Shown here piece by piece: positions 1-12,200 of a stretch of DNA of 25,955 nucleotides (within the stretch, counting starts at the first letter, position 1; the number at the start of each line of letters is the position of its first letter). The translations under genes and the position numbers were made by a program. The notes beneath the pieces are model-generated. The model did not search any database. It was given only the letters and a program-made list of their open reading frames with translations, and was not told where the DNA came from. This DNA comes from Ophiothrix spiculata (taxonomy: Eukaryota; Echinodermata; Ophiuroidea; Amphilepidida; Ophiotrichidae). The stretch lies in assembly GCA_000969725.1 (NCBI GenBank), contig JXSR01S073522.1; one strand, written 5' to 3'.

Positions 1-508
1 GTCTGGCCTTTGTTCACAACAACGTGATCGCAACTGGCTTCACGCACGCGCAATCGCTTCCCATGTAATTACGTATCAACACCAGAGGGCAGCATAGAAT
101 TTAAATAATAGATTAATACTAAAATCTCTGAATTCATTATATATTGTGCCTTGTGTAATCTTAATATTTTTTTTAACTTTTCAGATTCACAATTAACTCA
201 TAGAGGACAAATTTTGGCTTATTTTGGGTTGGAATTGCTCCTTCAAACCTGTGGTCATAACAAAATAGATCATATATTACCATACCTTGAATGAGGTCTG
301 CCTGCAGTGTACATGTAGTCCTGTGTAGCCCATATACGTACGCAAGGCTCGCATACAAACCATAGTTTCCTTTTCAGATTGTAAGTGACCTGGACTGCTT
401 TATCAGGGGAACAGGATGTCTAGTAGAAGGAAAAAATGAAATCAAATGGTTTATGCCATTATTTATCTTAATTTAATATGTTATAATCAAACATATTTGA
501 ATAACATG
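1..508. other. Unannotated AT-rich sequence (part of intron 9 or beyond)
   Basis: I see no gene, RNA or clear repeat. A 61-codon minus-strand open frame (358-173) has no recognisable motif, and a GTATGG at its middle could be a donor, but no convincing exon can be defined. Confidence 0.4.
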
Positions 509-510
509 TA

Positions 511-1035
511 AGGTTGGTGTCAACCCAACATTTTTAGAACAGTTTTTCCTCTTTAACTCTCCAACTAAAAATTAAATCCATATGAAAGTATATATTTCAA
601 GAAGCCCAATGACATGTGGAACACGATGGTGATGTTGATTTTTGACAAAAGTCTACCATTTTGGCTCTAGGGCAAAATATGTGTTTTTAGTACCAACATT
701 TCTGGAAAGCCTAACTAAGACTTGCTAAAGTAAAATTAGTAACTAAAGTACTTTTTAGAATCTAGAAACAAAATGCCCAGGTACAGTTTTCTAAAATATT
801 GATTTCTATGGAAATATTGCAAAAAATAGGTCACAGGTGGCCATTTTTTTGCGCCAATCCATAATTTCGCCCTAGGGTCAAAATCACAGGTTTTTGCCAA
901 AATTTAACATCACCATTTCGTTCTGTATGGAAATTCCCTTCTAGATATGTATATGTTTATATGGATTTAATTTTTAGTTGGTGAGTTAAAGAATAAAATC
1001 CTTTCCAAAAATAAAGGGTTGATTGACACCAACCT
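511..1035. mobile_element. Foldback (MITE-like) element, 525 bp, TA target duplication
   Basis: The ends are inverted copies starting AGGTTGGTGTCAA (left) and ending TTGACACCAACCT (right). The arms stay similar for over 100 bp, including the stretch around 560-590 against 955-985. TA flanks both ends (509-510, 1036-1037). No coding capacity is seen. Its centre contains a 20-bp motif (699-718) also present in inverse orientation in the foldback at 14395-14838, so the two are related. Confidence 0.75.
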
Positions 1036-1311
1036 TACGAAGAATCATGATGAACATCTTCAGCAACTAAAAACTGAATTATTGTTACAGGTTTTGTTGT
1101 TGTAGTTTGGCACAGACTGATGTTATGATTCTATATATACATCTTAAATGACACGATAAATACAAAAAACTTAAATATTATACTGAACAATACAGAGCTT
1201 GAAAAAGTTACCAGTTACAAAAACTATAAAAGAATCCCATGTCCTTTGAGCTCATCGTTGTTGCGTCTTTTTGGTATTGTCTACCAAAAAGACTCATATA
1301 ATCCATAATTA

Positions 1312-1835
1312 TTTTTGTATGTCTTGGTCTTCTTCGTCGCAACCTTTGGGGATGTCCACAAGTTGTCAAAACCACTGCTTATTCAGCCTTAGTTAAACAA
1401 TCCTTGAGTATGCCAGTGTAGTTTGGGACTCGTCAAACCAGAGCAACGCTAACAAAATTGAACGAGTCCAAAAGCAGGCCGCAAGATTTTGTACCAAAGA
1501 CTTCAGTAGAGAAGAGGGATCAATGACAAAAATTCTCCAGAAACTGCAATGGGATTCGCTGGAAATTCGGCGAAAGAGACAGAGACTGACTATGATGTAC
1601 AAAATTACAAACAGCCTGGTCGACATCAAGTCTGAAGATTACCTCACACGTAACAACAGAAATGGGAGAGGCCACAAACAGAAGTACACACAACTCTGCT
1701 ATAACACAAACCGATTTGGCCACACTATTTTCCCATGCTACTGTGCCAATTTGGAACAGCTTACCACCATCAATTGTCATCACACCCACAGTTAATAGCT
1801 TTAAAGAGGCCATCCAAAATTATGTCAATTAATCT
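1312..1835 (+). mobile_element. LINE 3' fragment (reverse transcriptase C-terminus), frameshifted
   Basis: The translation reads LLRRNLWGCPQ, ILEYASVVWDSS, then RVQKQAARFC, a clear match in pattern to the region after the reverse transcriptase of CR1/Jockey-type LINEs. It ends FKEAIQNYVN then TAA near 1832. At least two frameshifts break it, near 1390 and near 1735. It resembles the same region of the large LINE at 7000-9729 (ILKYASAAWDPH, RVQ-type spacing), so it may be a related family. It lies antisense to the host gene in intron 9. Confidence 0.75.
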
Positions 1836-2097
1836 ATGCACGTCCACTCACTGGTGATGCTAAGTTGGTGATGTTGCCCATAGGGTGTTCTACCGACAAA
1901 CCAATCCAGATCCAGATCCTATTTCTTTTCTGTTGTCTGATTAATGTAGTATTATATTTAGGGGTAGGCTGTTCAACAGGCTTCATTAGCCTTCCAACCG
2001 TCTCCTCTATAAGATTTTTTTCTAATAATAAGTATTCATCAGTGGCTTAAATTAAATAATAATCTCTTCAATTATGTGCAAAGTCTATACAGCCAAT

Positions 2098-2488
2098 ATT
2101 AATATGTTTCACAAACAACAGTTTCATCAATATTAGTCATTCCAACAATGACGTATTCAATATCTGTACTTCAAATATTAACTTCGTCACTAATAGTCCT
2201 TCCAATCTCTGTTCCTTTATCTTGAGTTCTTTCAACAGTAGATTTTTCAATATTTGTTCTTTCAATAACAGTCTCTTCAATATTACTCATTCCAACATTT
2301 ATGTCTTCACCTTGAGTTCTTCCAACATTGTTTTCTTTAATACTAGTTCTTTCAACACTTTCTTGAGTTCTTCCAACATTGCTTTCTTCAACACTGGTTC
2401 TTTCAACACTTTCTCCAGGCCATGTATAACTCCATTCTGAGTCGTCTGGCATCGTCTTGAGTTCTTCCAACATTGTTTTCATCAACAC
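2098..2488 (-). repeat. Degenerate coding-like minisatellite
   Basis: On the minus strand a unit of about 45 bp, built from shorter sub-repeats, recurs with substitutions. Its translation alternates VERTS(V/I) and NVGRTQ, for example SVERTSVEESNVGRTQ, and the frame stays open for 105 codons (2488-2171). Divergent units continue to about 2098. Highly charged, low-complexity, no known domain. It could be a transposon gene fragment or a simple repeat that happens to be open. It does not join the host gene by any splice site I could find. Confidence 0.55.
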
Positions 2489-2580
2489 TTGTTACTCCTT
2501 TTAGTCGCCTCTTACGACAGGCAGAGGATACGTCGGGCCTATTCTACAACGGCGGACCCGCAGGAGGTCGGTGTAGTTTA
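2489..2580. other. Short GC-rich, CpG-containing block
   Basis: A block including GTCGCCTCTTACGACAGGC and GGCGGACCCGCAGGAGG stands out from the AT-rich surroundings. It directly adjoins the minisatellite, which suggests both came with one mobile element. I cannot name the family. Confidence 0.35.
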
Positions 2581-2872
2581 GGGACCTGATTATAAAAGTG
2601 TGAAATTTCAGAAATGTTAAATTCAAACTCAAAGATGCGAGACATGAGCTAGTCTGGTGAAAAATTTAAAATTATTTAATAATTTAATTATTTTCTGACA
2701 GTAAATTGATATACAGTACTTCTGACATTTTCTGTGCACAATGCAACGATCAACTACCACATATTAGTGTAAATACAGGATGCATTTTGGGATATGCACA
2801 AGTTGTCTATTGGTTAATGAAAGTGATTTAATGTTTCAGAAATTTCTGAAGAGATTTTAGGCCTTTAGATAT

Positions 2873-3142
2873 TTGCCGATTTGGAAAACGATTGGAGGGG
2901 GGACTATTCCACCAAATATCATTTCCACATCCCAGAAGCCGGACAATATGTTATATTGGTCCTCTGACAAGCGAGTCATTCTCTTTGAATTGTCGGTGCC
3001 GTTTGAACCAAACATCAGCAAAGCCCACTGCACCAATATACATCCCTCGTTTCTGACATCAACAACGCTGGCTACTGTTGCTCACTCGTTGTAGTTGAAA
3101 TAGGCTCAAGAGGCTTCATTGACGCCGGCAACAAAAACAGCC
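2873..3142 (+). mobile_element. Fragment of a retroelement-associated PD-(D/E)XK-like domain
   Basis: The translation holds GGGTIPPNIISTSQKPDNML, then VILFELSVPFEPNISKAH, and after a one-base frameshift near 3034, LVSDINNAGYCCSLVVVEIG then SRGFIDAG, ending TAA near 3142. The pattern KPD...h.ELTVPFE....AH...KY..LV.D....G......VEVGxRGF is one I know from C-terminal parts of animal retroelement-type proteins. The E-L-x-V-P and V-E-I-G blocks are the conserved cores. The fragment stops about 30 bp before the exon 9 donor. Confidence 0.55.
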
Positions 3143-3172
3143 TAACTCGCTTGTTTTAATAAATTTACTTAC

Positions 3173-3289
3173 ATTTGAACCAATGTGCCTCTCTATAATC
3201 ATTTGCATGTGGGAGTCCACATCATCAAAGGTAAGAGCATGAAGACAGTGCCCAAGAAATTTTCCAAGCTCTTCTGGTGTTTTCCAGTA
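3173..3289 (-). CDS. Exon 9: degenerate ankyrin-type repeat, last exon seen
   Basis: Residues 384-422, phase 0-0, 117 nt. It opens YWKTPEELGKFLGHC, recalling the TPeeLA start of a terminal ankyrin repeat, then becomes acidic and His/Met-rich (DDVDSHMQMIIERH). The acceptor is TTGTTACAG and the donor is AAT|GTAAGT. No further exon could be shown between 3172 and 1, so the rest of the gene is presumably outside the window. Confidence 0.75.
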
Positions 3290-6200
3290 CTGTAACAAAT
3301 AAAATAAAATGTAACTAAAAGTTAAAATATGCTGCATGCATGACAGGTCTGCTTGAATAATAAAGTTGCCAAAATTTAATTTGCTAGGAATTGATCGATC
3401 GAGTTTTATCAATGTAGATTTGATTTCAAAAATTAAAAATGTAAGCCACCAAATTCATTTGGAGGAATTCATGTTAAAAAAAATCTGTGGATGGAACTAA
3501 TATACCTAAATGTACAGTAGATATCTGTTTTTGTTATAAACTTTAAGCTCTAAAGAAAAAATGAGCCCATAAGAAATTGAGTAAATTTGAGTAAATTTTT
3601 TTATTTTTATTGAGTAAAATTTAGCCAATTACTTGTTTTGAACTACAAAGTTTGACATTTCACTTATCCGAGACGCATAATTAGGCAGAATATTATTCTG
3701 TGACCCATGACTGGGTTGAGGAGCTGTTGAAAGTTCCCAGGTTCTTGATGTTCAAAATAAAAAGTTTCTAATACATTGTAATCAGAGGAATTGCTTTTTG
3801 TTAAAAGACGGTTCGTTGAAATTTAAATGAAAACCATGTGGATTTTCTGTTTACTGTGACCACATCCTTTTTATCAAAGAAGCCATCATTGAAGAGAGTG
3901 GTTGTGTTGAACATAATATGCCTCCTTCACTACTCTTTCAAACCATCTGGATTCTTTGTCTAATATGACGGCATTCTTATTAGACAATAATAACTTTACA
4001 CCATCTTTTTTGAGGTCATTGTTTAAAATCGGAGGTGTTTGTTTTGGGCCGAGGTACTTTGAAAAGTACCGAGGCCCAAAACAAACACCAACGATTTTAA
4101 ACAATGACCGAATTAAAAGATGGTGCAAAGTTATTATTGTCATTAATAACCGTAATTTTATATTTAACATCCTTACTGATTTTGACCAAAAACGGGTGAA
4201 AATCATAATTTTATTTAGTTTGTTTCTTTGCCATCTGCTAAAATATCGATCGGTCTAGGCACTGCGTCCGCGTTGCGTTTAGTAAAACGCGACCTCCGCG
4301 ATATCATTGCGTGCGCGTAATGCTGCGTTTAAAGCATACGCGCTACGCGGGTCATTAACAGAAGTCATTGTTACCTGATAATGACCGCGCAGTAGTTTGC
4401 GTAAAAGTAGAAATAATCTTACTAGATTGGATCGCGCTATTACGCAGGTTATTAATTATCAATAAAGCCTCTCTGTTTGAAATGACCACCACCTTATTGT
4501 CAAAGGAACCATCATTGAACAGATTCAGAGGCATATACCACAACACATCAGTAACTTTCAATTTGGTAATCAAGAAGATCCCTTAATGCTTTTACAGCTT
4601 GTCAACTCAGTCATGAATCACAGATCCATCGATGGGGAACCACATTTTGACCAGATGATACGTCTGGGAAATCTTGCCCTTTCAAATAAAATAAGTCTAG
4701 TTTAATATATTTAACTCAATATCTTTTGTTATTACCTCGATGACTGACAACAATCATACCAAAATGTTAGGCAAATATGTCGGTTTTCAATATCCAAAAT
4801 ATAAAAAAACCTTTTTTGTACATTTTAAGATAAAATGCATTTTTACAATTTTATAATTGAAATCAGGATGCATTTGGCAATGTGGGATAAGGATGCATAT
4901 CCTGCAACGTTGGCGCTATAATGTGAGGCCATGGCTTCCTCACCCCTTTTCTTGAAAAGAATTGGAAACACATCTTGAGAAATTTCAATGCTAGCATTGA
5001 ATTGAATTGAGCTTTCTCTGATCAAGCTGTAAGAGTTGCTGGGCCCAATTTATGGAATTCATTAAACAAATACCTTTAAATTTGCAAAAGCATCAAACAT
5101 TTTAAAAAATACGTACAAAACTGAATTATTATTCAAGTATGTATAATTTGGTTTTTTTTGCTTAGCTTTGGGCATTTCTTGTCTTTATTTGTTTTTCTGT
5201 TTAGCTGATATGGGGATGTCATGATCCCTACAGGCCTTTTTGGCCTTTTGATCATTCCCTCAATATCACGTTTTGTTTGTTTATCTAATTTTAATATATT
5301 TTATATATGTGACATTGTAAATTTGAAGTTGAATTGTCAAAGATCAATCTCTTTACAAATACATCGCAAGTCCATCACAAACCTTTTGAAATGATAGCAG
5401 ATGCAACAGGAATGCAATGCTGAAGTGTTTATTATGTTTGTTTGGAAAAGAGGTCCATATACTATTCAAGACATTTGCCAAGACATTTGGGAAGCATCAC
5501 TGATGCTTTCTCATTTGCCAAGCATTGGTGATGCTTTCAAGATGAACTCGAGATTCCTAATGCATCGGGAATGCATCACATAAGCATCAGAGTATAGTGG
5601 GACCAAGATCTTAGAAGTCTTAGATTTGTTGCCTTCATTTAGGTCTTTATTATAAAGGCTCGCAAAAAGTAAATACAAACTATTCAAATCGATATTTTCA
5701 AAAAGACAATACTTCATCTAATATCAAGAATATAGAAATCTAACCTCATCTGTTGTGTAGTAATTAAACTTAGACAAGCTGAAATAATAGCAGGGAATAT
5801 GTAAGATTGGGAAGTGACAAACTCATTGGGAAAGTGGCACACACATTGCAAGCCGCCATCTTGCTATTGTTTCTTATTTGGAATTCTGATCGCAAGAGTA
5901 AGCGTAGTCATATTTTTGCTGATTATATTGTGAAGGATTGCAATATTTTTAAGTAAAAATACCTCAGTAACTCTAGGACCAGAGTATCGGCATTTACGTC
6001 CAAAAATATGGATCCTGCTGATTATCAACGTAGAAGTAGAAGTAGAAGTTAAAATACAAATTTACAATGAATGAAAATTCGGTAATTGTGGAAACGAAAA
6101 TTTCTAACCCCCTTGAAATAAACCTCGTAGCCCTGCTCCGTTTCAACCCACGAGTGGGTCAGTTGCCATTTTGTTCACCATGTTTGAGGCTCAATCTTTC

Positions 6201-9200
6201 TATAGTTTTTAATGTACGACTGCAGATATCAAATGCTAGCAGAATGTTGGAGTCACGAGCCCTGATAATAGTCACAGATGAGCAAACCAACATTGCAGGT
6301 GATACATGATACTATCACCCTTTAGTTAGATTGAGATATTACAGACCTTGAAGCTTGTCTGTTATAGCTAGATGACATGATATCACATAATGTTGAGATG
6401 ACATCTTACAAAGTAAAGTGTTAAATAGAAAGATTAGAAAGATTGCTACTGTTTTAAGAGATGAGCAAAGACAAAAGAAGCCTATCTTGACGAGGGCAGA
6501 ACTTGCACAGGGATGACAAAATTCATCACATGCATGATACAGATACAGGATGATAAAAAATACACTTATTGTAACTAATCTAGATGAATAGAGTATATAT
6601 GTTCTGACCTTATCTGGTTTCTCTTTGTCCGCCTTATGATAAAGCAAAAGCCGCACAAAGTCTTCCTTGTCGAGAGCAATTGCCCAGTGAAGGTAAGACT
6701 TTCCTCCCTTGAAAACAAACATACATAAAGGAAATACACCAAAATAAATTAGGTATATACTCTACGTTTCAATTACAATGTATTTGCTGTTGTACCATAT
6801 ATGTGTACCGCCGCGGCAAAAGGGTCCAGTTGTCGACTCCTACATGTTGCTCATTGTAGCATATCTGATGTATACAAATACCATACATAAGATATGCTAC
6901 AAGGAGCAACATGTACGAGCCGACAACTGGACCCTTTTGCCGCGGCGGTACACATATATTAAATACCAATTGATATTTTGTTATTTCTATGTAACTGATT
7001 GATCAATGATGTCAATGTTGAGATGGTTGCTGCTAAGATCATAACCAAGGCTAATTACATGATTGTTAGTGCCTTCTATCGACCAACTAACAACGACCAA
7101 TCCTACATGGACCTCCTAAACAAGGCCATTGAAGATCTTTGTACTTCATTTCCTGAAGCACCTATTTGGTTCTCTGGCGATGGTAATCTTCCGGACATTG
7201 ACTGGGTCAATGAGGAGATAATAGGCCACAACTACCTCAAGAGTTTGAATGAATCCTTTCTTCAAACCTTGGCAAGTATGGGATTAGATCAACTTGTTGA
7301 CTTTCCGACTCATCTTTACAACACCCTTGACTACGTTATCACCAACCGTCCAACCTTGGTCAATCGTTGTGAGGGTATGCCAGGACTTAGTGACCATGAT
7401 ATGGTATTTGTAGACTTCATCGAGCAAGCACCTAGAAGGAAGCCAATTAAACGCAAAATCCATCTCTGGAAGCGTGCAGACTTGGTGCTATACATGCCAA
7501 CACCACGGAGTGGACCACAAAGTTTGTTATGGAAAATTCTACCAACATACCAATTGAATCCCTTGCCAATAAAGTAGAGAGCCATCTATTACATCTACTC
7601 AATGAGTTTGTGCCAAGTAAGCTTAGCTTTACCAGATACAGCCAACCCTGGTTCTGTACTGCCACAAAAAGAGTATGCCGCAGAAAATCCCGCGCATACA
7701 AGAAAGCCAGGAAGACCAACAGAGATCGAGACTGGCGTCGCTTCAGGCTTCTCAAGAAAGAAGCCCAACTTAAATACAGAAGGGCCTACAATGACTACCT
7801 GACAAAGCTTATCTGTAGTGAGCCTGGTAACAACAAGCATCTTGGTGCCATCATTAAATCCAAACGTTGTGATCAAACAGTAGTTGCTCCGCTAAAAGAG
7901 GGCAATATTCTGCACAGTGACCCTAAAACCAAGGCTAATGTTTTAAACCGGCAGTTTGCTTCTGTTTTCACCAACGACAGCTCTACCAAACTGCCTGACC
8001 TTGGACACAGCTCATACCAATCTATTGATAGCATCACCGTCACCATCCCAGGTGTTGCTAAGCTGCTACGTAATCTGAAACTACACAAAGCGACTGGCCC
8101 AGATAATATACCAGCTCATCTACTCAAAGAAGTTGCTGAAGAGATCACTCCTGCTGTAACTCTACTCTTCCAAGCCTCATTAGACCAGGGCAGACTACCA
8201 TCAGCATGGAAAAAAGCTTTGATTGTCCCAATCTTAAAGAAAGGCAGCAGATCTTCAGCATCTAACTACCGACCAATATCTTTGACCGCCATATTGTGCA
8301 AACTGTGTGAACACAATGTCCATTCCACCATCATGGGCCATCTGTCAGATCATCATATACTGACAGATTCACAACATGGGTTTCACAAAGAAAGATCCTG
8401 CGACACACAGCTAATTCTTACCATCAACGACTTAGCTCAAGGCATCGAAGATAAAGGCCAGACTGATTTAATCCTCCTGGACTTCGCTAAAGCCTTCGAT
8501 AAAGTGTCCCATCGTCTCCTACTTCACAAGATCCAGCATTATGGAGTCAGAGGCCGAACTCTACTTTGGATTAAAGACTTCTTGAGTGAGAGAACACAGC
8601 AAGTCCTGGTAGATGGTTACTCCAGCAGCGAAGCTCCTGTTACCTCCGGTGTACCACAAGGCAGCGTACTCGGTCCACTACTATTCTTGACCTACATTAA
8701 TGATCTACCTGCCAGTGTGAAATTCTCCACCACCAGGTTCTTTCGCTGACAACTGCGTCCTCTACAAGCGCATCACATCTGATCTTGATTCCTCCAAGCT
8801 CCAAGATGACCTGGATTCACTACAGTCATGGGAAAAAACCTGGCTAATGAAATTCCATCCTTCAAAGTGCCAGCTAGTGCGCATCACCAACAAACGCAAA
8901 CCGGTCATATCTGCCTACAAGATCCATGGAGAGTTGCTGGCGGAATTCAGCTCAGCCAAGTATCTGGGACTCAACTTAGACAACAAACTGAATTTCAACA
9001 CACATGTCGACAGTACCACCAAAAAGGCGAACGCAACTCGTGCCTTTATCAGTCGTAATCTCCACAGCTGCAGCAGACGAATTAAAGAAGCAACCTACAA
9101 GACCTATATTCAACCTATCCTCAAATATGCCTCCGCAGCATGGGACCCACACACCCAGAGGAACATTGGCAAGCTAGAACAGGTCCAGCGCAGATGTGCA

Positions 9201-12200
9201 CGGTTTGTCACAGGCAACTACGATCGCCATGCAAGTGTTACATCCATGTTAAACGACCTTGAATGGAACAGTCTCCAGAGCAGACGTCAACAAGACCGAC
9301 TCTCAATGCTCTACATGATACGCTTCAACCTAGTAGACATGGACTGGACACAATTCCTAACCACTCTGTCAACAAGTACTAGAGGTCACAAATCCCGCTT
9401 CTGGACGCCATTCTGCAGTAGCAAGACGTATATTTCTTCATTTTTCCCCCGCACCACGAGGGACTGGAACCTTCTGGAGAAAGATCCTGCAGACTTTCCC
9501 ACCCTCGATGCTTTCAAGGCTGCATTGAGGACTGGCTCCAAGTAAACATGCAGTATCCTGATTTTTAACCGCACCTGTAAATATTTTTAACTGCACCACT
9601 GTAAATATGTTTGCACTTTTGGATGGATATTGCATTAAGTTATCTTGGACTTGGAGCACGCACCCCACTGTAGTGTGATAATATTCAGTTATTGAAGTCT
9701 ACACTTATCAAGGAAGAAGAAGAAGAAGAACTGTTCTAAGCTACCTGAAATGGTACATTTAATGCATTTTTGTATGTGTCAGATATGTCATGTGTCATGT
9801 AGAAAAGTATTGTTTGGAAAAACTATAGAAGTTGGAACTTTGCAAAATGAGTTAGGGTTATTGCAGTGACCTGGACATGACCTTCGATGACCTTACTTGA
9901 ACATTTTTGGCATTTGACTTTGACATTTATGACTTGTCTAGTATAAAACTTTGTTAATGGATTCTGTTTTGTTTCCTTAGTTTTTACTTAAAAGTCCCAC
10001 CAATGTCGTATGTGATCGAGTGTAAGCTTGTTGTAAATTATCGTAATTGTGCATTACTTATTGGGAAACTACCCCATTTTGTAAATATTTGAATTTGAAA
10101 AGACCTGATTTAGTTATGTGACTGTACATGTTAAGCTGAGTAGATCTATCAAAACAACTGGAGAGCATACATGTAGATCCAGAATGACTAAAATTTAGAT
10201 ATAAGCTCTGTAACTGTTGTATCATTGATCTGTATCTGCTGCCATTTCATGTGCACAACCAAATTGACTTGCAAATCAGCTCATTTTCAAAAACATTATC
10301 CATATTTGGTCAAAACTATTTTTTATTTGGCAGAATCTGAAAGAGAATATGAAACACACATTTGTATACATTTGAACATTTAAAAAAAAGTATGCTAATT
10401 ATAGTGGACTTTTATACTTGAGTCACTTCATTACAGTGGCAAAACCAGAGTTTCAATATTGGGGTGCAACAATTTTATGATGACCAGCAACTGACATATA
10501 AGACGTACTCTAATCGACCACCAACATTTTTTCCATGTAGCTTTTAAAAACTAACAAGCAAAAAGTCTCACAAGCGCACAGACGGCAGTGTCATAGATGC
10601 CAACATTTAGAAGTGATAAATAGTAAGGGTAAATAACGAGGGAGCGTAGCGACTGAGCCCGTACGGCTGGGGATCAAGGGGCCCGCTTAAAGGCCCCGGT
10701 AGGGTGCAGGGGCAGAGCCCCTGACAGGGTGCAGGGGACCAGACGGCAGCGCCCCAGGAAGCTCCTGGGTTTTTGCCATTATGAAGCCATTTGAAAATGT
10801 TTCCAAAGATGTATTTGCAAAGGTATTAGTGAGTACACAAATAAGCAACGGTTTGCCTTTATGAACCCCCTGCTCAAGGGGACCAGCTGGGGTCCACTCT
10901 ACTCCTGGGGGTCCCCTTTGAAAAGTGGATGTAGTTTTAAAGGAACAAAAACACAGTAACTTGAAATTTTGACTTTACTTAAAAGTCGCTTCGTTTAGCA
11001 GATATAGGGCTTTTTGTATCCAATATTACTTTACATTTGTACACGATCGTACATTTTAAAATTGACCTCCTTACCTTATGGTAGGTAGCAATTGGTCGAT
11101 TTCAATATATATGATGGCTTATGCCATTATAATAATTTAATGATTTTTAGCATCTATACTTAATTTTTTTCTGTGGGGGCGGGGGCAATCATCCCACCCC
11201 CTCATTTACCTATATCAAACAGTGTAGCATATTGACTCCCATCACTTTGATATATGTGGTCGCACCCTCTGGCTATTCCACAAGTTCATTAAAATTTTTA
11301 GGGGCATGTCAAAGATTCCATTCCTTCTGGGAGGTTATATGCTTTACCTATTTCATTAGAAATTTACCATAACATACTAGACTATAAAGCCATAATTTTA
11401 AGTCTCCTTTCTCATGATGAAAGCAATACAATTGAGATATAAAAAATCAAACTGAAGTTTTTGAAATGTTTTTAACAATGACAAAAAGAGTGGATCAAGT
11501 TTTTTAAAGTGATAATTATTACCCATCATGGTTTATACAAATCAAGTTTTAGGCTTCATATCAATATGTGAGACATTTTATTAAACACAAAATTTTCTTT
11601 ATCCATAAAAAGCGATGTGATTATTGGAAATGAAACTTAATTAAATTATCATCTACTTTAGTGTAACAGATACATACCAATTTGCTGTTTGGGTCGGCAC
11701 CATCAGCAAGAAGCTGTTTTGCGCTTCGCATATCATTTTCTACAATGGCCATGAGAAGCTGGACATCATTCCTCAGCTTACAAGCTAGAGTGACAAACAG
11801 AAAGATTTATGGTCTAATTCAACCATTTGATACATCAAATAAGGGAAAGGAGAAATACACATCGTACGCTAGAACATTAATAACAATCAGACAAATCACA
11901 AACAGGCCAGGATTTATTTTATTTGAAAAAAATCCTGGCCGGACAGGGACTCGAACCCCAGACCTCTGGCTTGCCATGCCAGCGCTCTAACCACTGAGCT
12001 ACCCGGCCTCTCAGATAAACCGAGAGTTTTAATAACCAAGTACCCGTGGCAGAAGGTTCCGGTACAACACACAAACACATAAACAGAATACGAGACAACC
12101 CATTGATCAGGAGCGTTCCTGCTGCAACCATCTATCTAATATACAATATACATCTAAAGTTGGGAGATAGATGAACTGAACATTGTACCCATGTTCAGTT

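Larger units (their letters stand above)
7000..9729 (+). mobile_element. Large 5'-truncated non-LTR retrotransposon (APE endonuclease + RT, CR1/Jockey-like), broken
   Basis: Three consecutive open segments on one strand belong to one element. 7006-7480: C-terminal half of an apurinic-type endonuclease (SAFYRP, GDGNLPDIDW, TLDYVITN, LSDHDMVFVDF). 7485-8743: linker and reverse transcriptase, with KATGPDNIPAHLLKE, NYRPISLT, the motif A region LLDFAKAFDKVSH and the SGVPQGSVLGPLLF block. 8745-9545: rest of the reverse transcriptase and the C-terminal region, ending at TAA 9543-9545. The 3' UTR ends in GAA repeats near 9711-9729. Frameshifts lie near 7483 and at 8744, and the catalytic A-D-D is A-D-N. 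The usual GDFN motif reads GDGN. The copy is antisense to the host gene, in intron 7, and cannot be active. Confidence 0.92.

Noticed and set aside
173-358. 61-codon minus-strand open frame as a tenth exon of the host gene
   Set aside because: No convincing acceptor in phase 0, no domain motif; a GTATGG alone is not enough.
2098-2488. CRISPR-like array
   Set aside because: Units are degenerate, without spacers, in an animal-type genome; it is a minisatellite.
4598-4690. Plus-strand exon after TTTTACAG
   Set aside because: No partner exon on that strand; more likely transposon-derived or chance.
6067-6309. 80-codon plus-strand frame as a small gene
   Set aside because: No motif, no homology pattern and no splice or promoter support.
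7331-8088. Minus-strand frames opposite the LINE
   Set aside because: Shadows of the LINE coding strand; no independent motif.
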